Shown piece after piece: positions 43,416 through 52,236 of a stretch of 64,000 bases of DNA. The position numbers and the translations under genes were made by a program. Source of the DNA: an uncultured Flavobacteriaceae bacterium (GTDB lineage Bacteria; Bacteroidota; Bacteroidia; Flavobacteriales; Flavobacteriaceae); the NCBI GenBank assembly GCA_943789465.1, contig CALSUF010000004.1:62001-126000 (forward strand). The letters are read 5' to 3'. Below the pieces are notes generated by a model that was not told the DNA's origin, did no database searches, and saw nothing but the letters and a program-made list of their open reading frames with translations. Numbering within the stretch: the stretch's first letter is position 1; each line of letters opens with the position of its first letter.

Positions 43416-44507
43416 ATGTATTATCATAACAGCATAAAAAAACTAATCTATTTTTCTCTCATTCTAGTGATTTTTTCAACGACCTATAATTGTAAAAATG
43501 ATAAAGTTAAATCATCTAATATAAAAACTACTCCCAAAATAGAAGTTCCTGAAAATATGGTTTGGGTTGAAAAAAAAACCTTTTTGCAAGGAGCTAAAAA
43601 CTCTGATAAGTATGCAATGGCAAGAGAAAAACCTGCTCATATGGTAACTGTTGATGGATTTTTTATTGATATAACTGAGGTTACTAATAAACAGTTTAAA
43701 GCATTTGTGAGTGCTACAGATTATGTTACTATTGCAGAGCGACAGATTGATTGGGAAGAGATGAAAAAACAGCTTCCTGCTAGCACACCAAAACCCCATG
43801 ATTCAATTTTACAACCTGGAAGTCTAATTTTTAATAAAAAGGTAAATGCAGTTGTAAATATGGAAAACTATGGACAATGGTGGACTTGGAAAACTGGTGC
43901 AAATTGGAAACATCCTGAAGGTTCAAAATCCTCTATTGAAGGTAAAGACAATTATCCTGTGGTACATATTGCATATGAAGATGCTATAGCATATTGTAAA
44001 TGGGCAAACAGACGTTTGCCAACAGAAGCAGAATGGGAATTAGCTGCGCAAGGCACAAATTCGAACACCATTTTTACTTGGGGAAATGATCCTGCAATTT
44101 TAGACGCCAACGCAAACACTTGGCAAGGAGTTTTTCCTACTAAAAATGAATCAAAAGATGGGTTTGAATTTATATCTCCAGTAAAATCCTATCCTGCAAA
44201 TAGTATTGGGCTATATGATATGGCTGGAAATGTTTGGGAACTTACTAGTGATTTGTTTAATGTAAAACATTATTCTGAATTAGATGTGTCCTACCCAATT
44301 TTAAATCCAAAAGGAGCTGATAAACATTTCAATCCAAACAATCCTTATCAAGTAGAATATGTAATGAAAGGTGGCTCTTTTTTATGTCATGCCTCTTATT
44401 GTGCAAGTTTTAGAATTTCTGCAAAAATGGGAGTTTCTATAGATTCTGGATCTGACCATATGGGTTTTAGAACTGTTGCTTCACCAGAAATGTTAGTATC
44501 TAAATAA
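43416..44507 (+). CDS. Formylglycine-generating enzyme (SUMF1)-family lipoprotein
   Basis: 363 aa from the ATG at 43416; an earlier start at 43377 would precede the signal peptide. Signal peptide with a probable lipobox (TTYNC), then the FGE-sulfatase domain: MVTVDGFFIDITEVTNKQF, WKHPEGSKSSIEGKDNYPVVH, CKWANRRLPTEAEWELAAQG, WGND, GLYDMAGNVWELTSD and GGSFLCHASYCASFRIS. The last motif keeps both cysteines (C-x4-C) of true FGE, which converts a sulfatase Cys to formylglycine. Gene neighbours are remnants, so the natural partner is not in the window. A membrane-attached periplasmic activator of a sulfatase is the reading. Confidence 0.88.
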   Translation: MYYHNSIKKLIYFSLILVIFSTTYNCKNDKVKSSNIKTTPKIEVPENMVWVEKKTFLQGAKNSDKYAMAREKPAHMVTVDGFFIDITEVTNKQFKAFVSATDYVTIAERQIDWEEMKKQLPASTPKPHDSILQPGSLIFNKKVNAVVNMENYGQWWTWKTGANWKHPEGSKSSIEGKDNYPVVHIAYEDAIAYCKWANRRLPTEAEWELAAQGTNSNTIFTWGNDPAILDANANTWQGVFPTKNESKDGFEFISPVKSYPANSIGLYDMAGNVWELTSDLFNVKHYSELDVSYPILNPKGADKHFNPNNPYQVEYVMKGGSFLCHASYCASFRISAKMGVSIDSGSDHMGFRTVASPEMLVSK

Positions 44508-44534
44508 AATTTAGTTTGCTGAAGGATTTATTAA

Positions 44535-44858
44535 GTATTTTCAAATCATGGTGGGTGACAATTAGATGCTGGTCAATCTTCAATTGTACCAATGATACAT
44601 TTGGCTAAAAAATACAAGAATCAAATAAAAATTATGGTAGATTCTGGTTTAAGAGGTGGCCCAGATATTGCAAGAGCAATGGCTAGTGGCGCAGAATTTA
44701 CATTTATGGGGCGAAGTTTTATGTATGGTGTTGGTGCTCTAGGAAAACAAGGTGGTAATCATACAATCTCATTAATGAAAAGAGAATTTCAACAAGTTAT
44801 GGAACAAGTATGTTGTGAAAGAGTAGAAGATTTACCACAACATTTAATTACAAAATAA
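44535..44858 (+). pseudogene. C-terminal fragment of an FMN-dependent alpha-hydroxy-acid oxidase/dehydrogenase
   Basis: From 44535 the frame reads VFSNHGG, a stop (TGA at 44556) and then QLDAGQSSIVPMIHLA, i.e. SNHGGRQLD of the LldD/lactate-oxidase family with the Arg codon changed to TGA. It continues with IKIMVDSGLRGGPDIARAMASGAEFTFMGRSF and ends at 44858, the normal C-terminus. Everything upstream (about two thirds of the protein, including the FMN-binding start) is missing, and a TAA stands just before 44535. An ATG at 44592 could give an 88-aa peptide, but it would not be an enzyme. Confidence 0.8.
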
Positions 44859-44932
44859 TTCTTTTAATTTAGTTGATACTCTGCTTCGTAAGCCAACAGT
44901 GCCAAAGCAATTAATTATACACGGTGTTTTCT

Positions 44933-45208
44933 TTAGTTTTTTATTTCCGTATTAAATATTTTAAAATATTCTTTGAACATAAATTTTCTGTTCCGTTTGT
45001 AACCTGTTAATTCTGATAATATTCCTAAGTCAATTAAATCTTTAATTAATCTGTTTGCGGTAGATGCAGAAATATTTAAAAGGTCTGAAACTTGCTTTGA
45101 ATCTGTAATAGGCATTTGAAAAAGTTGTTTCATTAATAACTGACCATTTTCAATTTTACTTCCTAGTTTTGGGAATCTTTCTGTTTCAATATTATTTTTT
45201 CTAAACAT
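44933..45208 (-). pseudogene. C-terminal winged-helix fragment of a Fic-family protein
   Basis: 91 aa. The sequence (ITDSKQVSDLLNISASTANRLIKDLIDLGILSELTGYKRN, then FKEYFKIFN) is the winged-helix end found in Fic-domain proteins. The Fic core with its HPFxxGN motif is missing, and no in-frame continuation is visible upstream of 45208. It may be a remnant or a small stand-alone regulator. The intact start codon keeps the latter possible. Confidence 0.6.
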
Positions 45209-45584
45209 CCTACAGCTCCGCTAAGAGAGTCCCATTTATAAAATAAAGAGACACTGCAAAAAGGTGCGATTTTTAGTCTTCCCTCGTCTTAACTTATGAT
45301 AAAATTATTTTATGAAAATTTAGACTTGGGGTCAAAAATCAAATAAACGTACTAAAGAATTTGATTACTCCCAAAAAAATACCACATTTTAACATAAATA
45401 ATTGATTATGTTTACTTTGTGTTTTAAATCATTAAACAACATTATAATTTATCACAATTTTAAACATCTTTTTCATTCACAATCATAGGGACTAATTTGT
45501 TTATAATTAATAGCATTTAGGCATACTCAAACCCCTAAATAGTTCTATATTTAGGCATCTGTTGATTGCTTATAAAACACACAT
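45209..45584. promoter_or_regulatory. Leader region of dnaE with repeated decamer
   Basis: No gene is seen here. ATTTAGGCAT occurs twice (45515-45524 and 45549-45558, 34 bp apart), and CCTAAAT (45534-45540) faces the second copy as a 7-bp inverted repeat. The region is AT-rich and could hold the dnaE promoter and an operator. Confidence 0.4.
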
Positions 45585-48500
45585 ATGTACTTAATTTTTG
45601 ATACCGAAACTACTGGCTTGCCAAAGCGTTGGAATGCACCCATTACCGACGTCGACAATTGGCCGCGCTGTATTCAGATTGCATGGCAATTGCATGACGA
45701 GCTCGGAAACTGTATCGAGCATCAAGATTATCTCATACGCCCAGACGGTTTTAATATCCCGTACGATGCCGAAAAAATTCATGGCATCTCCACAGAGCTA
45801 GCAACCGAACAAGGCTTGGCACTTTCCGAAGTGTTAGAACTGTTCAATATCGCACTTTCAAAAACCACTTTTGTAGTCGGTCAAAACTTAGGCTTTGATT
45901 TGAATATTATGGGCTGTGAATTTCACCGCCTACAGGTCGCATCGCCTTTGAGTGAACTCCCTGTTTTGGATACCTGTACCGAAAAAACAGCTTCCATGTG
46001 TCAAATCCCAGGAGGTAGAGGAGGGAAGTTTAAATTGCCAACACTAACAGAACTGCATCAATTTTTATTTCATAAACCTTTTGGAGAAGCACACAATGCC
46101 ACTGCCGATGTAGAAGCCACCACCCGTTGTTTTCTGGAATTAATTCGACGAAAAGAATTTACCATAGATCAATTACAAGGCACCAACGATTTTTACGAGC
46201 GTTTTCAATCAGAAAACCCAGATCAAATCACGCCCATTGGTTTAAAGCATGTCAACCTCAAACAAGAATCAGCCAAAATTGCGGCGCGAATCCAACAAGA
46301 AAAAGAGGCGGTAACACCCCAGCAAATTACAACAGAAATTCCGGATATACTCAATGATGTGGAAGTTGTGCATCTGCATAACCACTCCCAATTTTCGGTT
46401 TTACAATCCACTATCAGTATCAAAAATTTAGTCGCTGCTGCTTCTGATAACCAGATGCCTGCCGTGGCCATTACCGATCATGGAAACATGATGGGAGCCT
46501 TTCATTTTGTCAAAGAAATTGGTAATTATAATAGAGACATTCGTCAAAAAAATAAAGACGCCGAAGCGGCCAATGAACCCGCAGACGCACAAGAAATTAA
46601 AGGAATTGTAGGTTGTGAATTTTTTGTCTGTGAAGACCATACCAACAAATCTCAAAAAGACAACGGTTATCAAGTCGTCTTTCTAGCAAAATCTAAAAAA
46701 GGCTACCACAACCTAGTGAAAATGTCGTCCAAGGCCTACACAGATGGGTTCTACTATTTACCACGAATTGACCGCAACATTGTTGAAACCTATAAGGAAG
46801 ATCTAATTGTCCTAACCGGAAATTTATACGGCGAAGTACCTTCCAAGATTTTAAACGTTGGAGAGCGTCAAGCCGAAGAAGCCCTTTTGTGGTGGAAAGA
46901 CAAATTTGGAGCCGATTTGTATGTGGAGCTCATGCGCCACAACCAAGAAGATGAAAACCGTGTCAATCCAGTACTGATCAGTCTTGCCAAAAAACATGCG
47001 GTCAAATTAGTTGCGACAAATAATACCTATTACATCAATCAAGAAGATGCCAACGCACATGATATCTTGTTGTGTGTGAAAGACGGTGAAAAGCAAGCTA
47101 CGCCTATAGGACGTGGACGCGGATACCGTTATGGGCTTCCAAATCAAGAATATTATTTCAAATCCTCACAGGAAATGAAATCCATTTTTAAAGATGTTCC
47201 TGAAGCAATTGTAAACATTCAAGAAGTGGTTGATAAAATTGAACCCTTTGAACTGGCACGGGACGTCTTACTACCAAAGTTTGATATTCCTGAAGAATTT
47301 ATAAACCCAGCGGATGAAATAGACGGCAGTAACTTTGGAGAAAATGCTTACTTAAGGCATTTAACCTATCAAGGTGCTGAAAAACGATATGGAGAACTCT
47401 CAGAAGACATCAAAGAACGCCTTGATTTTGAGTTAAAAACCATTGAAAACACAGGGTATCCGGGCTATTTCCTCATTGTAGAAGACTTTATTCGTGTGGC
47501 ACGTTCCATGGATGTGTCGGTAGGACCTGGACGTGGATCAGCCGCCGGTTCTGTGGTTGCCTATTGCCTTTGGATCACCAATATTGACCCTATCAAATAC
47601 GATTTACTTTTTGAGCGTTTCTTAAACCCCGATCGTGTGAGCATGCCCGATATCGATATTGATTTTGATGATGAAGGACGGGGACGTGTGATGGATTATG
47701 TCATCCAAAAGTATGGATCTAGTCAAGTGGCTCAAATTATTACGTATGGAACCATGGCGGCCAAATCGTCTATTCGAGATACGGCCAGAGTTTTAGATTT
47801 GCCTTTAGGCGATGCCGATCGCATTGCAAAGCTGATCCCCAACATGGCCAAGTTGAACAAAATTTTTAATACGCCTGAAAAGGAGCTAAAAGCGAAGTTC
47901 AGATCGGAGGATATGGAGCTGATCAATCAGTTGCTTAATTTGTCTGATGGCGACGACTTGGAGGCTGAAACCATCAATCAGGCGCAGGTATTAGAAGGAT
48001 CGCTTAGAAATACAGGTATTCATGCCTGTGGGGTGATTATCACTCCTGGAGATATTACCAATTATGTGCCCATAGCTACCGCTAAAGATTCCGACCTTTA
48101 TGTGACCCAGTTTGACAACTCTGTGGTGGAAGATGCAGGACTGCTAAAAATGGATTTTTTAGGGTTAAAAACCTTAACACTCATAAAAGACACCGTTAAA
48201 ATTGTAAAAGCGAAACACGACATCACACTGGATCCTGATAATTTTCCATTGGATGATGAGTTGACTTATGAGCTGTTCCAACGTGGGGAAACCGTTGGAG
48301 TATTTCAGTATGAATCCCCAGGAATGCAGAAGCATATGCGCGATTTAAAACCGACGGTTTTTGCCGATTTAATTGCCATGAATGCCTTGTATCGACCAGG
48401 ACCAATTGAATACATTCCTAGTTTTATTCGCCGTAAACAAGGCGATGAAGAAATTAGTTATGACCTTCCAGAAATGGAGGAATACCTAGAGGAAACGTAT

Positions 48501-49970
48501 GGAATTACGGTTTATCAAGAGCAAGTGATGCTTCTGTCGCAAAAACTGGCTGACTTTACCAAAGGTGAAGCCGATGTGTTGCGTAAGGCGATGGGTAAAA
48601 AGCAAATTGCGGTACTCGATAAAATGAAACCGAAGTTTATAAACCAAGCGGCTGCTAAAGGGATGGCAGCGGATAAGCTTGAGAAAATTTGGACGGATTG
48701 GGAAAAATTTGCAAGTTATGCATTCAATAAATCCCACTCCACCTGTTATGCATGGATTGCCTATCAAACGGCTTATTTAAAAGCCCATTATCCAGCGGAA
48801 TACATGGCAGCAGTATTGTCCAACAACATGAACGACATCAAGCAAGTTACATTTTTTATGGAAGAATGTAAACGCATGAAATTAAATGTATTAGGGCCAG
48901 ATGTCAATGAGAGTTATTATAAGTTTTCGGTAAATAAAGACAATGCAGTACGCTTTGGAATGGGCGCTATAAAAGGCGTTGGTCATGGTGCTGTGAAAAC
49001 CATTGTAGAGGAACGTAAAAATGAAGGTCCTTATAAATCCATATTTGATTTGGCAAAACGGATCGATTTAAGAGCAGCCAACAAAAAAGCATTTGAAAAC
49101 TTAGCCAATGCAGGTGGATTTGATTGTTTTCCACATACACATCGTGCACAATATTTTCAAGACGAAGGCGATGGGATTACCTTTTTAGAAAAAACCATTA
49201 AATACGCCAACCGCTACCAAGAAAATAAAAACTCAGCACAAGTCAGTTTATTTGGAGAATCGAGCGATGTTCAGATAGAAGAGCCTGAAATTCCGCCATG
49301 TGAAACATGGGGAACGATGGAAAAATTAGCCCGTGAAAAAGAAGTCGTTGGAATTTATATTTCTGGACATCCTTTAGATGATTTCAAGCTCGAAATGCAA
49401 AATTTCTGTAATGGCGATATTTCTGTGTTCCATGATATGCCAAGTTTTTTAAACAAAGAGATTTCCTTTGGAGGCGTCGTAACGGATGTACAACACCGGG
49501 TGAGTAAACAAGGCAAAGGCTGGGGCACATTTACCATTGAAGACTATATGAACAGTCACGAATTTCGAATTTTTGGCGAAGAATATTTGAAGTTTAAACA
49601 TTTCCTCATGCACAATAATTTTGTGTTTGTGCGTGCCTTAATAAGAGAGGGATGGACCAACCGTGATACGGGGGCTAAAGGCGATCCCCGATTGCAATTC
49701 AATAGTTTTCAGTTGCTGCATGACATCATGGAATCCTATGCAAAAAAACTCTCTATCCAATTAAATATCAAAGAAATTTCTGAAGAAAAAATACAAAGCA
49801 TCAAAGACCTTTTACAAATGCATTCCGGAAACCATAACTTAAAATTTGTGGTCTATGACGATGAGGAAGAATTAAAATTAGAGATGAACAGTCGTTTGCA
49901 AAAAATTAAAATATCGCAAGAACTGTTAGAAGAATTAAAAGCGCAAGAGGTATATTATAAATTAAATTAA
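45585..49970 (+). CDS. dnaE: DNA polymerase III alpha subunit with fused N-terminal exonuclease
   Basis: 1461 aa. Residues ~1-190 are a DEDDh 3'-5' exonuclease: FDTETTGLP at the start, GQNLGFDLNIMG near 105 and HNATADVEATT near 167. A PHP domain (VVHLHNHSQFSVLQS; ITDHGNMMG) follows at ~260, then the C-family polymerase core with PGRGSAAGS, PDIDIDFDDEGRGR, TQFDNSVVEDAGLLKMDFLGLKTL, ALYRPGPIEYIP and FNKSHSTCYAW, and the OB domain near 1300. The polymerase copies the chromosome; fused proofreading may replace or add to a separate epsilon subunit. No frameshift is visible over 4.4 kb. Confidence 0.95.
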   Translation: MYLIFDTETTGLPKRWNAPITDVDNWPRCIQIAWQLHDELGNCIEHQDYLIRPDGFNIPYDAEKIHGISTELATEQGLALSEVLELFNIALSKTTFVVGQNLGFDLNIMGCEFHRLQVASPLSELPVLDTCTEKTASMCQIPGGRGGKFKLPTLTELHQFLFHKPFGEAHNATADVEATTRCFLELIRRKEFTIDQLQGTNDFYERFQSENPDQITPIGLKHVNLKQESAKIAARIQQEKEAVTPQQITTEIPDILNDVEVVHLHNHSQFSVLQSTISIKNLVAAASDNQMPAVAITDHGNMMGAFHFVKEIGNYNRDIRQKNKDAEAANEPADAQEIKGIVGCEFFVCEDHTNKSQKDNGYQVVFLAKSKKGYHNLVKMSSKAYTDGFYYLPRIDRNIVETYKEDLIVLTGNLYGEVPSKILNVGERQAEEALLWWKDKFGADLYVELMRHNQEDENRVNPVLISLAKKHAVKLVATNNTYYINQEDANAHDILLCVKDGEKQATPIGRGRGYRYGLPNQEYYFKSSQEMKSIFKDVPEAIVNIQEVVDKIEPFELARDVLLPKFDIPEEFINPADEIDGSNFGENAYLRHLTYQGAEKRYGELSEDIKERLDFELKTIENTGYPGYFLIVEDFIRVARSMDVSVGPGRGSAAGSVVAYCLWITNIDPIKYDLLFERFLNPDRVSMPDIDIDFDDEGRGRVMDYVIQKYGSSQVAQIITYGTMAAKSSIRDTARVLDLPLGDADRIAKLIPNMAKLNKIFNTPEKELKAKFRSEDMELINQLLNLSDGDDLEAETINQAQVLEGSLRNTGIHACGVIITPGDITNYVPIATAKDSDLYVTQFDNSVVEDAGLLKMDFLGLKTLTLIKDTVKIVKAKHDITLDPDNFPLDDELTYELFQRGETVGVFQYESPGMQKHMRDLKPTVFADLIAMNALYRPGPIEYIPSFIRRKQGDEEISYDLPEMEEYLEETYGITVYQEQVMLLSQKLADFTKGEADVLRKAMGKKQIAVLDKMKPKFINQAAAKGMAADKLEKIWTDWEKFASYAFNKSHSTCYAWIAYQTAYLKAHYPAEYMAAVLSNNMNDIKQVTFFMEECKRMKLNVLGPDVNESYYKFSVNKDNAVRFGMGAIKGVGHGAVKTIVEERKNEGPYKSIFDLAKRIDLRAANKKAFENLANAGGFDCFPHTHRAQYFQDEGDGITFLEKTIKYANRYQENKNSAQVSLFGESSDVQIEEPEIPPCETWGTMEKLAREKEVVGIYISGHPLDDFKLEMQNFCNGDISVFHDMPSFLNKEISFGGVVTDVQHRVSKQGKGWGTFTIEDYMNSHEFRIFGEEYLKFKHFLMHNNFVFVRALIREGWTNRDTGAKGDPRLQFNSFQLLHDIMESYAKKLSIQLNIKEISEEKIQSIKDLLQMHSGNHNLKFVVYDDEEELKLEMNSRLQKIKISQELLEELKAQEVYYKLN

Positions 49971-50083
49971 GGACTCATAGCAATCGACAATTCGGTCATA
50001 AGTAAAACAAATCGTTAACGATTAAGATTCTAAGTTTTTTAATTAGTTTTGTAACATATTAAAAGCAATCAATTAGTAGTAGT

Positions 50084-50359
50084 ATGATTAAAGGTTTGTT
50101 GATACTTTTTACAGTTTTTGCAGTGATCGCCTTACTCAATTTTTCATCACTTAAATTGATGAAATTAGAAGCGGTTAGAAAAGCAAAATTTAGAAAAGTA
50201 TTTTTTTATTTTTATGGACTATTTCTAATTTTTACTGGCGTTGTCAATTGTGTCGAAAAATCAGAACTCAATAGTGTTTTCATAATAGAAATCCTTATTG
50301 GTTTCGTTTTTCTTGTTGGAAATTATCTAGGAAAACTAGAAGAAAAAAAACCTTGTTAA
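50084..50359 (+). CDS. Small membrane protein of unknown function
   Basis: 91 aa with three hydrophobic segments (LLILFTVFAVIALLNF; VFFYFYGLFLIFTGVV; VFIIEILIGFVFLVGNYLG) and a basic linker (KLEAVRKAKFRK). No conserved motif is recognised. Located between dnaE and trxA, on the same strand as both. Confidence 0.65.
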   Translation: MIKGLLILFTVFAVIALLNFSSLKLMKLEAVRKAKFRKVFFYFYGLFLIFTGVVNCVEKSELNSVFIIEILIGFVFLVGNYLGKLEEKKPC

Positions 50360-50429
50360 GGATGATTGCTTACATACATTACATCTAATATGAATACACA
50401 AATAATTATAAACAGTTAAAAATAACAAA

Positions 50430-50747
50430 ATGGCATTAGAAATAACAGACGCAAATTTTGAAGAAACAGTATTAAAAAGTACTAAACCTGTATTGGTTGA
50501 TTTTTGGGCAGCATGGTGTGGTCCTTGTAGAATGGTAGGTCCTATCATCGAAGAAGTCAGTGCAGAATATGCTGACAAAGCCGTAGTAGGAAAAGTGGAT
50601 GTAGATGCAAATCAAGAATTTGCTGCCAAATATGGTGTGCGAAACATTCCAACAGTTTTGGTGTTTCAAAACGGTGAAGTTGTTGGACGCCAAGTAGGTG
50701 TATCTCCAAAAAATGTTTACACAGAAGCGATTGACGCATTGTTGTAA
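50430..50747 (+). CDS. trxA: Thioredoxin
   Basis: 105 aa. The active site WAAWCGPCRM (CGPC) near residue 30 and NIPTVLVFQNGEVV with the cis-Pro are complete; no signal peptide, so cytoplasmic. Reduces protein disulfides with electrons from thioredoxin reductase. Followed by an intrinsic terminator. Confidence 0.97.
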   Translation: MALEITDANFEETVLKSTKPVLVDFWAAWCGPCRMVGPIIEEVSAEYADKAVVGKVDVDANQEFAAKYGVRNIPTVLVFQNGEVVGRQVGVSPKNVYTEAIDALL

Positions 50748-50772
50748 ATCACACTCTTTTAAAAAGAAGTTT

Positions 50773-50805
50773 AAAAAGGTTTGTCTTATTGGCAAACCTT
50801 TTTTA
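50773..50805 (+). terminator. Terminator after trxA
   Basis: AAAAAGGTTTG and CAAACCTTTTT with a short loop, followed by T. Located 25 bp after the trxA stop and just before the DUF58 start. Confidence 0.8.
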
Positions 50806-50816
50806 GTTTAGAGCCT

Positions 50817-51746
50817 ATGGATATTCAAAAGGAATTACAAGAAGCTTCTGGGTTTTTAAACTTTGATTTATTAGCTAAATCCATTGTAGAAGGTTTTATT
50901 TCTGGGATGCATAAAAGTCCATTTCATGGGTTTTCGGCTGAGTTTGCTGAGCATAAAATATATAATAATGGCGAAAGTACCCGCCATATCGATTGGAAGT
51001 TGTTTGCCAAAACAGATAAACTCTATACCAAACGTTATGACGAAGAAACCAACTTGCGATGCCATTTGATTGTAGATAATAGCAGTTCTATGCATTATCC
51101 AAAACTTAAAAATCACTCCATTGATAGTCTAAACAAAGTTGGTTTTTCAGCTTTGGCGGCGGCAGCCATGATGCAGCTCCTAAAAAAACAACGCGATGCT
51201 GTGGGATTGAGTGTGTATTCGGAAGCGATGGATTATTACGCTCCAGAAAAGGGGAGTGAGCGCCACCATCAAATGCTGATGGACCGTTTGAACTCCACCA
51301 TGAGCAGCCCTCAAAAGGAAGTAGGTACCAAAACCTATGAAGTATTACATCAAATTGCTGAAAAGCTCCACCGCCGTTCATTGATTTTCTTGTTTACAGA
51401 TATGCTTCAGCCCGATCAAGAATCAGAACAATTATTTGAAGCGCTACGCCATTTGAATCATAATAAACACGAATTGGTGTTGTTTCATGTCTATGACAAA
51501 GCCACCGAATATAATTTTAAGTTTGACAATACGCCTAAGCGTTTTGTGGACGTGGAGACAGGTGGAGCCGTGAATTTGCACCCAGAAGCATTACAAGCCA
51601 ACTACGAGGCTGCTATAGCATCGTATTTCAAGGACTTACGCATGAAGTGTGGGCAATATAAAATCAATTATGTAGGGGTAGATATTCAAGAAGGATTCGA
51701 CAAAATATTGACCACGTATATGGTCGAACGTCAGAAATTTAGTTAA
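50817..51746 (+). CDS. DUF58 (von Willebrand A-like) protein
   Basis: 309 aa from the ATG at 50817; an earlier in-frame start would lie in the trxA terminator. DUF58 features: SIVEGFISGMHKSPFHGFSAEFAEHKIYNNGE, STRHIDWKLFAKTDKLYTKRYDEE, and the MIDAS-like DNSSSMHY near residue 93 (Asp-x-Ser-x-Ser). Usually encoded beside MoxR ATPases and other VWA genes; no MoxR gene is seen directly next to it here. Role in protein complex assembly is inferred. Confidence 0.85.
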   Translation: MDIQKELQEASGFLNFDLLAKSIVEGFISGMHKSPFHGFSAEFAEHKIYNNGESTRHIDWKLFAKTDKLYTKRYDEETNLRCHLIVDNSSSMHYPKLKNHSIDSLNKVGFSALAAAAMMQLLKKQRDAVGLSVYSEAMDYYAPEKGSERHHQMLMDRLNSTMSSPQKEVGTKTYEVLHQIAEKLHRRSLIFLFTDMLQPDQESEQLFEALRHLNHNKHELVLFHVYDKATEYNFKFDNTPKRFVDVETGGAVNLHPEALQANYEAAIASYFKDLRMKCGQYKINYVGVDIQEGFDKILTTYMVERQKFS

Positions 51747-51780
51747 TTTTCATTTTAGTTGAAAATAAAGTCAAAAATAG

Positions 51781-51810
51781 TTGTGAAATGAAAAATGCAG
51801 TGTATCTTTG
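51781..51810 (+). promoter_or_regulatory. Promoter of tRNA-Asp
   Basis: TTG at 51781-51783 and TATCTTTG at 51803-51810 are exactly 19 bp apart, the Bacteroidetes -33/-7 spacing, and end 18 bp before the tRNA. Confidence 0.8.
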
Positions 51811-51828
51811 CAACCGCAATAACGCAAC

Positions 51829-51902
51829 GGTTTGGTAGTTCAGTTGGTTAGAATACCTGCCTGTCACGCAGGGGGTCGCGGGTTCGAGTCCCGTCCAGAC
51901 CG
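51829..51902 (+). tRNA. tRNA-Asp (anticodon GTC)
   Basis: Acceptor GGTTTGG pairs with CCAGACC, discriminator G. The anticodon stem CCTGC/GCAGG carries the loop CTGTCAC, anticodon GTC; T stem GCGGG/CCCGT with loop TTCGAGT. No CCA is encoded. Flanked by a good promoter. Confidence 0.97.
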
Positions 51903-51950
51903 CTAAGTATTTTTAAGAAAATACAAATAGTAAATAAGACGTTGTGTTGT

Positions 51951-52022
51951 GATAATCAAATGATTATCCGTGGTTTGTGACAAAACCAGTGAGAAGCTTT
52001 CCTTTAATGGAGGGCTTTTTTT
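51951..52022 (+). terminator. Hairpin and terminator downstream of tRNA-Asp
   Basis: GATAATCA-AA-TGATTATC at 51951-51968 is a perfect dyad. At 51994-52017 AAGCTTTCC pairs with GGAGGGCTT around TTTAAT (two G-T pairs), followed by T6. The rest of 51903-52236 shows no gene. Confidence 0.65.
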
Positions 52023-52236
52023 ATATCTAATCACCAAGGATTAGCAGTTCTTCAGATTAATCTAACGGAACACTACCATCCAAAAGTGTATCCTTAAATA
52101 AGAAATTTTTAATTTTTTAGATATAATCCACTTGATTTACTGTTTTTAAACCCTTGTGAAAAATAGATGTTTTAATACTGTTGTGAGTTTTTATCGTATA
52201 TTGTATGAGTTACTACGACAATAATTCAACAAAAAT

